Shown here: one piece after another, positions 1-4,842 of the stretch
How the letters are laid out: each line of letters opens with the position of its first letter
How positions within the stretch are numbered: the first letter of the stretch is position 1
Assembly: GCA_002342785.1 (NCBI GenBank)
Contig: DDQV01000148.1
Coordinates: 1 to 12,660 of the forward strand
From: Fusobacteriaceae bacterium UBA2433
GTDB lineage: Bacteria > Fusobacteriota > Fusobacteriia > Fusobacteriales > Fusobacteriaceae
Direction of reading: 5' to 3'
Length of the DNA: 12,660 nt
Position numbers and translations under genes: made by a program
The notes under the pieces: generated by a model
Databases searched by the model: none
What the model saw: only the letters and a program-made list of their open reading frames with translations
Told to the model about the DNA's origin: nothing

Positions 1-17
1 GGTATCAGAAATAGCCT

Positions 18-46
18 TAAGGGGTCACTCAGTGGCCTTATTTTAT
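18..46 (+). terminator. Weak terminator-like hairpin at the left edge
   Basis: TAAGG (18-22) can pair with CCTTA (36-40). An inner CAC/GTG stem (26-28 with 32-34) is separated from it by a small asymmetric internal loop, and a T-rich stretch (41-46) follows. The fold is modest. If real, it would end a plus-strand gene lying left of the window. It reads poorly as a terminator for the minus-strand gene ending at 135, because no T-run follows on that strand. No coding sequence is visible in 1-134. Confidence 0.3.
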
Positions 47-97
47 GACAAAATTACAGTAATTTAAAATATTGCTATTATTTCAAGGAAGATTTTT

Positions 98-127
98 TTC
101 GTGTTAATCTGTGTAATTCGTGACTAT
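98..127. repeat. Three imperfect copies of a TCGTG-type 9-11 nt repeat
   Basis: Three adjacent short units are visible: TTCGTGTTAAT (98-108), CTGTGTAAT (109-117) and TCGTGACTA (118-126). They sit just past the 3' end of the minus-strand membrane-protein gene. I recall similar TTCGTGTAATTCGTG-like strings as common intergenic repeats in AT-rich genomes, but that is memory and not something the window can prove. No function is assigned. Confidence 0.45.
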
Positions 128-134
128 GTTTTAT

Positions 135-1241
135 TTATTTTTCCTCTGTGTTTAAGGTTTTCTCTTTTTTACTTCCACAATGACAACAAGTAGGTAGAAG
201 TGCATGTTTGATCTCATGACATACAGAGCATTCCTCGAAAAGAACTGTTCCACAAGATGGACATGAGTAGGGTTTATCTTTTTCGATAGTATGGTTATGT
301 GGTAGAGGAACCTTACCTATGGTTCTTCTAGTCCAATATAAAAATTTTCTCGGGCCTCTTCGAATGGGATATTGACATATAGGACATAGGAACTTTTCGT
401 ATCCCTCTCTATATTGTTTTAAAAGCCATTGTTTTTTGGGATTTTTAATTATATTAATAAGGTATATTAATATTTTGATAACTGTAAAAAGAAGTCCTAA
501 TATCAATATATATTTAAAATATCTTGAAGGGAAATATCTATGGATAACTAAAAATATTTTAAAAAATACTGCTATTCCATAACCTACAAAGACAAGAAAA
601 TAATTACTAGATTTTTTTTTGAGGATCAAATATATTCCTCCAATTAAAAATGGAAGAAGAATTAATATTTGTAAGAAAGCTAATTTTAAATTATGATTTT
701 TTAATAGTTTATTATATTCTTTTCGAGCTTCCGTTCTTTGGTCTTTTAATTTTTTCTCTATCTCTTGTTTTTTTATCTCTAATATTTGTTTATTTTCTAA
801 TATTTGAGCTAATTCTATATTTAGATCTTGATAGGTTTCTTGATTTTTTAGAAAAGTTTCTACACTTCTACTCAGTTGTTCTTCCTCTGATATTGTAATT
901 ATTTTTGAATTTTCAAGGGCTAATCTTTTTAATGACATCAATTGATTTATTGTGCTTTGTAAATTTTTCGAACTATTTTTTACTATGGATATTTCATTTT
1001 GATTTTTCACCTGTTTTCTGGATATATCTTTTATTTGATCTTCTAGTTTTTCTTGATTTTTTAATAGATCTAGATCTAGATACGATCTTTCTATAGTATT
1101 ATATATTGGACCTTTGATATCTTCTATATCCTCTAAAAAAAATCCTAAGATCCAAAATACTAGGATACCAAAAACAATTATAAAGGTTTTGATTAAAAAA
1201 CGATATAACCAGGTTCCATTGGAATTTTCTATTTTTCTCAT
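135..1241 (-). CDS. Membrane-anchored coiled-coil protein with C-terminal zinc ribbon, unknown function
   Basis: This 368-residue protein is not one I recognise by name. One transmembrane segment lies near residues 14-36. It is followed by a long charged, heptad-like stretch (about 55-185) that looks like coiled coil, and then three more hydrophobic segments (about 187-207, 214-234 and 243-266). The C-terminus is a cysteine-rich domain with four CxxC pairs: C286/C289, C327/C330, C338/C341 and C352/C355. This suggests two zinc sites of the zinc-ribbon or rubredoxin-knuckle kind, probably cytoplasmic. If so, the coiled coil between TM1 and TM2 would be extracytoplasmic for an even number of crossings; topology is uncertain. 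The start is supported by AGGAGG a few bases upstream of the ATG at 1241. The gene is monocistronic and divergent from the 1539 gene. A structural or scaffold role is possible, but no function can be claimed. Confidence 0.8.
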   Translation of the reverse strand: MRKIENSNGTWLYRFLIKTFIIVFGILVFWILGFFLEDIEDIKGPIYNTIERSYLDLDLLKNQEKLEDQIKDISRKQVKNQNEISIVKNSSKNLQSTINQLMSLKRLALENSKIITISEEEQLSRSVETFLKNQETYQDLNIELAQILENKQILEIKKQEIEKKLKDQRTEARKEYNKLLKNHNLKLAFLQILILLPFLIGGIYLILKKKSSNYFLVFVGYGIAVFFKIFLVIHRYFPSRYFKYILILGLLFTVIKILIYLINIIKNPKKQWLLKQYREGYEKFLCPICQYPIRRGPRKFLYWTRRTIGKVPLPHNHTIEKDKPYSCPSCGTVLFEECSVCHEIKHALLPTCCHCGSKKEKTLNTEEK

Positions 1242-1328
1242 ATTTTATCCTCCTAAAATTTTTTTATCTTAAAATTTTCCATTTTTTAAATGAAATTGAT
1301 TTCCTTATTTTACTCTTATTAAGGTAAA

Positions 1329-1390
1329 AATCCTTTAGATTTTTATAATTTAGGAAATTAATCCTTTTATTATAGTAAATTTAAAGGATT
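1329..1390. repeat. Three-part repeat able to form alternative hairpins
   Basis: AATCCTTTA (1329-1337) and AATCCTTTT (1360-1368) are near-identical direct repeats. TAAAGGATT (1382-1390) is the inverse complement of both. The third arm can pair with either of the first two: 8 bp with a 15-nt loop for the nearer arm, or 9 bp with the farther one. The element lies in the 297-bp gap between two divergent genes and could be an operator, a leader structure or a weak terminator. No regulator is identifiable from the sequence. Confidence 0.35.
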
Positions 1391-1415
1391 TTCTATGTTT
1401 TTTTCTAACAAAATA

Positions 1416-1443
1416 TTGATAGAAAATAAAATAAGTATATTCT
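1416..1443 (+). promoter_or_regulatory. Possible sigma70-type promoter for the 1539-2899 unit
   Basis: TTGATA (1416-1421) and TATTCT (1438-1443) are separated by 16 bp, about 95 bases before the ATG at 1539. Both boxes are only partial matches and the DNA is extremely AT-rich, so chance matches are easy. It is listed because it is the best pair I could see in this gap. Confidence 0.3.
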
Positions 1444-1538
1444 AGAAAAGAAGATATTAAAAAATATTTAAGAAGTTAAAAAAATAAAAAATGAAAATCA
1501 TATAAAAAACTAATTTAAATAATGATAAAGGAGAGTTA

Positions 1539-2042
1539 ATGAAAAAAAAAGTTATTATAGATGATAAGATGCAAAAAGGTTTTTACTATCGAACTGAACC
1601 TATAGGTAAAAATTTTGACCCTGAATTTAAACCAGAACTTACTCCTAAAGAGATGTTGAAATTAGGAGTTTTTGGGGGGAAATATATGACAGATTGTAGG
1701 AAGGAATTTCCAGAATCTTGGTATAAGGATGCGAAACTTTCACCAGAAAAAAAAGATCCTAACCTTAATTTTTTTAAAGTAGATGCTTCTTTGTCTTTAA
1801 AGAGATGGGAGGAAAAAGGTTGGATAAATCCTATAGATCCTAGAGGATGGTTTCAGTGGTATTGTAGATACTATTATGGAAGAAGGATGGCAGAGGAAGA
1901 TACAAGACAAATAAAAAGATGGAAGGGGATAAAAAGACATGTAGGAGCAGTTAAAAAAAATTGTACTCCTATGGATATTAATTGTAGAATTAAACAAAGA
2001 CAAGCACTCTTACACTGGGCCTATGACAGTAGGAAGATATAG
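1539..2042 (+). CDS. Conserved protein of unknown function
   Basis: This 167-residue soluble protein has no signal peptide or membrane segment. It is rich in W, Y, R and K, with notable blocks LGVFGGKYMTDC (42-53), PRGWFQWYCRYYYGRR (101-116) and QALLHWAYDSRKI (155-167). I recall this pattern, ending in W-A-Y-D-S, as a conserved but uncharacterised family seen in diverse bacteria and perhaps some eukaryotes; that is memory, not a search. The basic aromatic centre might suit nucleic-acid or protein binding, but no catalytic motif is clear. Cysteines C53, C109, C142 and C149 are scattered and do not form a standard metal site. AAGGAGAG at 1528-1535 supports the start. The next gene begins 23 bp downstream and is almost certainly co-transcribed. 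Confidence 0.8.
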   Translation: MKKKVIIDDKMQKGFYYRTEPIGKNFDPEFKPELTPKEMLKLGVFGGKYMTDCRKEFPESWYKDAKLSPEKKDPNLNFFKVDASLSLKRWEEKGWINPIDPRGWFQWYCRYYYGRRMAEEDTRQIKRWKGIKRHVGAVKKNCTPMDINCRIKQRQALLHWAYDSRKI

Positions 2043-2065
2043 AAAATAAAAAGGGAGAATAAAAA

Positions 2066-2899
2066 ATGAAAAATAATTTTAAAGAAATAAATGGAGTATG
2101 GTTTAGTCCTACAGGTACAACTAAAAAAATTGTATCTGCAATTGTAGAATCGATTGAAAAAAATATAGGAGAGAACTGTGAATTAAAAAAAACAAGTTTA
2201 ACCCTCCCAAAGGAAAGAGAAGATCTCCTTGTATATAAAAGCAGTGATATAGTTGTTTTGGGAGTTCCTGTTTATGCAGGAAGAGTTCCAAATATTCTTC
2301 TTAAATATCTGGATACTTTAGAAGGTAATAGTGCTATTGGAATTCCTATAGTTTTATATGGAAATAGAAACTATGATGATGCCCTTATTGAACTCGCTGA
2401 TATAATGAGAGAAAAAGGGTTTAAAGTAGTAGGAGCTGGAGCCTTTATAGGTGAACATTCTTTTTCTAAAATTCTTGCAAAGAAAAGACCTAATAAAGAT
2501 GATATAGAAAAAGCCAAAAATTTTGGACTTAAAATAAGTGAAAAAATAAAAAATATGGATAGAAATGTTTATACAGAATTGAAAATAAAAGGGAATAGAC
2601 CCTATAGACCTTACTATAGACCAAAAAATATAGCTGGGGAATTCTATGATTTCAGAAAGATAAAACCCAAAACAAGTGATAGATGTATAGATTGTAAAAT
2701 ATGTGTTTACTTATGTCCTGTAGGATCTATAGATTTAGATGATGTATCTAAAATTAACGGAATTTGTATAAAATGTGGAGGATGTATAAAAGGATGTCTA
2801 ACTAATGCTAAATATTATGATGATGAAAATTATTTAAAACATCAACATGAATTAGAGGAAGAATTTCAAGATAGAAAAGAGATAGAAATTTTTTTATAA
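2066..2899 (+). CDS. EFR1-type flavodoxin-ferredoxin fusion protein
   Basis: This 277-residue cytoplasmic electron carrier fuses two modules. Residues 8-165 look like a flavodoxin: a beta strand followed by the FMN phosphate-binding loop SPTGTTKK (14-21), then VLGVPVYAGRVP (64-75), where the second flavin contact usually lies. Residues 200-250 form a bacterial 2[4Fe-4S] ferredoxin domain with ligands C207, C210, C213 and C217 plus C234, C237, C240 and C244, the first set followed by the usual proline (CP). This order matches the family annotated as EFR1 ferredoxins. The partner reaction is unknown; it should move low-potential electrons between an FMN and iron-sulfur clusters. A GGGAG box lies upstream of the ATG. 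It is the second gene of a two-gene unit with the 1539 protein and is followed by a strong hairpin terminator. Confidence 0.88.
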   Translation: MKNNFKEINGVWFSPTGTTKKIVSAIVESIEKNIGENCELKKTSLTLPKEREDLLVYKSSDIVVLGVPVYAGRVPNILLKYLDTLEGNSAIGIPIVLYGNRNYDDALIELADIMREKGFKVVGAGAFIGEHSFSKILAKKRPNKDDIEKAKNFGLKISEKIKNMDRNVYTELKIKGNRPYRPYYRPKNIAGEFYDFRKIKPKTSDRCIDCKICVYLCPVGSIDLDDVSKINGICIKCGGCIKGCLTNAKYYDDENYLKHQHELEEEFQDRKEIEIFL

Positions 2900-2997
2900 A
2901 ATAATTTAAACTTTTTCTACCTAAGTTACGTCTGATAGGTATAAGCAAATGAAGATAATAATAATTTCATTTCCTTTCTTTCCTAAAAAATATAAAT

Positions 2998-3046
2998 AAA
3001 AATCTCCTAACTGTATGACTATTGCAGCTAGGAGATTTTTATTTAC
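2998..3046. terminator. Bidirectional terminator between convergent genes
   Basis: AAAAATCTCCTA (2998-3009) pairs perfectly over 12 bp with TAGGAGATTTTT (3029-3040), and an inner CTG/CAG pairing extends it past one mismatch. T-rich tracts follow on both strands (TTTTTATTTA on plus; a TTTTTATTTATATTTTTT-like run on minus). It would end both the plus-strand 1539-2899 unit and the minus-strand fdhD-tupA unit. The rest of the 2900-3069 gap shows no supportable gene. Confidence 0.85.
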
Positions 3047-3069
3047 TCTTAAAAAAATTAAATTATAAC

Positions 3070-3852
3070 TTATTCAACTATGAATAAAGGCATTTTAAAT
3101 TCTTCTACACCATATGTAGAGATAAGTTTCTTAGTTTCTTTAGATGTGATCCAATCCATAAAAATTTTAGCATTTTTATAGTTGATCAACTTATTTTTAT
3201 CAGGATTTATAGTTAAAACACTATATTCATTTATTAAACTTTGATCATCGTTTACTTTAATATCTAAATTTAACTTATCTTTTAAATGAAGGTATGTAGA
3301 CATATCTGTAAGGGTATAAGCTCCTTTCTCACTTGCGATTTTAAGAGTAGCAGCCATTCCACTTCCACTTGACATATACCAATCTTGATCTGTTTTTATC
3401 CCTTCGTTTTTCCAAAGAGAAATTTCTTTTTTATTTGTACCAGAATCATCTCCTCTAGAGACAAATTTGTATTTATTTGTATTTATTTCATTAAGTGCAT
3501 CGTGTAAATTTTTAAATTCTACTTTATCTTGAGGTCCTACAACAATGAAAAAGTTATGCATAAATTGTTTTCTATCGATTCCATGTCCTTCTTTGATAAA
3601 CTTAAGTTCAGATGTTTTAGCATGAACAAGAAGAGCATCTACTTCCCCATCTTCTCCCATCTTAAGAGCACGACCTGTACCAACAGCTATATATTTAACC
3701 TCAATTCCAGTTTCTTTTTCAAAATCAGGTAGTATGTAATCTAAAAGACCACTGTCTCTAACGCTAGTAGTAGTAGCTAGCATAAGTTTGTCTGACGCTC
3801 CAAAACTAGCTATTGATATTAATAATAAAAGTGTAAAAATAATTTTTTTCAT
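3070..3852 (-). CDS. tupA: Tungstate-binding periplasmic protein TupA
   Basis: This is the substrate-binding protein of a Tup-type tungstate ABC importer, 260 residues. Residues 1-19 are a signal peptide (MKK, then a hydrophobic core, with likely cleavage after SFGA); no lipobox cysteine is present. The mature start carries the diagnostic TTTSVRDSGLL motif (27-37), whose Thr/Ser residues contact the oxyanion in known TupA proteins. A second signature, SRGDDSGTNKKE (132-143), contains the conserved arginine, and AYTLTD (178-183) is the third. I chose the ATG at 3852 because GGAGG sits five bases upstream; the longer TTG-start reading at 3864 would swallow this site. No permease or ATPase gene (tupB, tupC) is next to it. 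It lies 75 bp downstream of fdhD, probably in the same transcript, which fits supply of tungsten to the nearby formate dehydrogenase. Specificity for tungstate over molybdate is inferred from the family. Confidence 0.92.
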   Translation of the reverse strand: MKKIIFTLLLLISIASFGASDKLMLATTTSVRDSGLLDYILPDFEKETGIEVKYIAVGTGRALKMGEDGEVDALLVHAKTSELKFIKEGHGIDRKQFMHNFFIVVGPQDKVEFKNLHDALNEINTNKYKFVSRGDDSGTNKKEISLWKNEGIKTDQDWYMSSGSGMAATLKIASEKGAYTLTDMSTYLHLKDKLNLDIKVNDDQSLINEYSVLTINPDKNKLINYKNAKIFMDWITSKETKKLISTYGVEEFKMPLFIVE

Positions 3853-3857
3853 AGTAT

Positions 3858-3862
3858 CCTCC
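3858..3862 (-). promoter_or_regulatory. tupA ribosome binding site that fixes the start
   Basis: On the minus strand GGAGG is followed by a 5-nt spacer and ATG at 3852. This ideal spacing selects the 260-residue product starting MKKIIF, which begins directly with its signal peptide. Confidence 0.85.
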
Positions 3863-3927
3863 AATAAAATAAATATAACAATAAAGATGGCAATAGATGA
3901 TTTCGACTATATATAATTTAGTTTAAA

Positions 3928-4635
3928 CTATTTTGATATTCTAGCTTCATTTAAATAGATAATAGGTTCCCTTGCCATGATCCTTCCAATTACCGTGATT
4001 CCATTTTGTTTAGCTAGTTCTAAAGCAGAAGTTGTAGGGATACTTCTCGTTATAACAACTGGAATTCTTGCACCAATACACTTTAATATAATATCAGTAG
4101 AGATCCTTCCAGTAGAAATAATTGCACTATTTTCAAAATCATAATTTTTACTTAAACAAACTCCTATAATCTTATCTACAGCATTATGTCTTCCTACATC
4201 TTCAATAGAAATTATATCTCTCTTATTGTTATACGCAGCACAGCTATGCATTCCTCCTGTCTTTTTATGTTTTTTTGCTAATTCAAACATCTTTATGGTA
4301 GCATCTTTTAATTTTTTTATATTAAATAAAGTTTTTGATTCTAAAATTTTATTATTTTTCAAATTAAATATTGGAGAACTACCACAGGCACTAGATAATA
4401 CAGTGTTTAAAGAAAAATCTTCATCTATTGAGATAAATTCAGATAATATATAGATATTTTTCAAAGTATTACAAACTCTAATAGAGTCTATATCATCTAT
4501 ATCTTCAATAAGATTTCGTGTGAATAGATGACCTATAGCTAATTCTTTTAAATTGTCAGGGGTACACATAAATGTTATGAATTTTTTTTCATTTATAAAC
4601 ATTGTAACATTGAGTTCTTCACAAACTGGGTACAT
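3928..4635 (-). CDS. fdhD: Formate dehydrogenase accessory sulfurtransferase FdhD
   Basis: FdhD carries sulfur from a cysteine desulfurase to the Mo/W-bis-pterin cofactor before insertion into formate dehydrogenase, and is essential for activity in known systems. The 235-residue protein shows the family order: E-x-L-x-V-T-M-F-I-N near the start (7-15), MCTP (23-26), LAIGHLF (32-38), SACGSSP (82-88), TGGMHSCA (126-133), EDVGRHNAVDK (145-155), STGRIST (174-180) and RSIPTTSALELA (197-208). In E. coli the central loop carries a CxxC pair; here only the first cysteine (C84) is present and the second position is serine. The product is somewhat shorter than E. coli FdhD, mainly at the N-terminus. 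A GAGGAAG box precedes the ATG. The gene is divergent from fdhF, its probable client, and is followed by tupA. Confidence 0.93.
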   Translation of the reverse strand: MYPVCEELNVTMFINEKKFITFMCTPDNLKELAIGHLFTRNLIEDIDDIDSIRVCNTLKNIYILSEFISIDEDFSLNTVLSSACGSSPIFNLKNNKILESKTLFNIKKLKDATIKMFELAKKHKKTGGMHSCAAYNNKRDIISIEDVGRHNAVDKIIGVCLSKNYDFENSAIISTGRISTDIILKCIGARIPVVITRSIPTTSALELAKQNGITVIGRIMAREPIIYLNEARISK

Positions 4636-4667
4636 AATATATCATCTTCCTCTCTTTTAGTTTTGAA

Positions 4668-4697
4668 ATTATACCATTTTTAAAGGAAAAATGTTAA
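4668..4697 (-). promoter_or_regulatory. Promoter of fdhD-tupA
   Basis: On the minus strand TTAACA (complement of 4692-4697) and a consensus TATAAT (complement of 4668-4673) are 18 bp apart. The -10 box is preceded by TGG, an extended -10 element. It lies about 33 bp upstream of the fdhD ATG and should drive fdhD and tupA together. Confidence 0.65.
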
Positions 4698-4755
4698 GTT
4701 AAATTTAAAAAATCTTTGATAAATGAACCAGGTATTAAAAAAAATTAAAAAAAAA

Positions 4756-4784
4756 TTGATTTATTCTAGACGAAGGAGTAAAAT
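4756..4784 (+). promoter_or_regulatory. Probable promoter of fdhF-hydA
   Basis: TTGATT (4756-4761) and TAAAAT (4779-4784) are separated by exactly 17 bp. Transcription would begin near 4791 and give a leader of about 50 nt before the ATG at 4843. If correct, translation cannot begin at the ATG at 4723. The leader contains a small TCCC/GGGA stem but nothing I recognise as a molybdenum-cofactor riboswitch. Confidence 0.5.
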
Positions 4785-4826
4785 TGTCCCTGTAAGTTTC
4801 TGGGAATATGAATTAGTTAGTTTTAT

Positions 4827-4832
4827 AGGAGG
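4827..4832 (+). promoter_or_regulatory. fdhF ribosome binding site that fixes the start
   Basis: AGGAGG precedes the ATG at 4843 by 10 bases. The in-frame ATG at 4723 has no such site, and the extra 40 residues it would add are lysine-rich and unlike any formate dehydrogenase N-terminus, whereas MVTVNINGQQ begins the ferredoxin domain directly. Confidence 0.85.
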
Positions 4833-4842
4833 ATATTTGAAT

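Noticed and set aside
650..1096. Plus-strand frames antisense to the membrane-protein gene (650-898 and 905-1096)
   Set aside because: They are low-complexity F/L/I-rich shadows of a coiled-coil gene, without ribosome binding sites. The same applies to the antisense frames within the 1539 gene, tupA, fdhD, hydA and the nucleoside hydrolase.
2949..2999. A 16-codon open frame (ATG at 2949) between the EFR1 gene and the terminator
   Set aside because: The ribosome binding site is poor, composition is low complexity, and there is no recognisable peptide pattern; likely chance.
3919..3930. 12-bp palindrome TAGTTTAAACTA at the end of fdhD
   Set aside because: It overlaps the fdhD stop codon, has no loop for a stable hairpin and no T-run; palindromes this short are expected in such AT-rich DNA.
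4618..4644. Overlapping 8-codon upstream frame (minus strand, ATG at 4644) in front of fdhD
   Set aside because: The ATG directly abuts the GAGGAAG box, leaving no usable spacing; the overlap is probably accidental.
4636..4842. Molybdenum/tungsten cofactor riboswitch in the fdhD-fdhF intergenic region
   Set aside because: I see only a 4-bp stem in the short leader and none of the conserved GC-rich helices such a motif would need.
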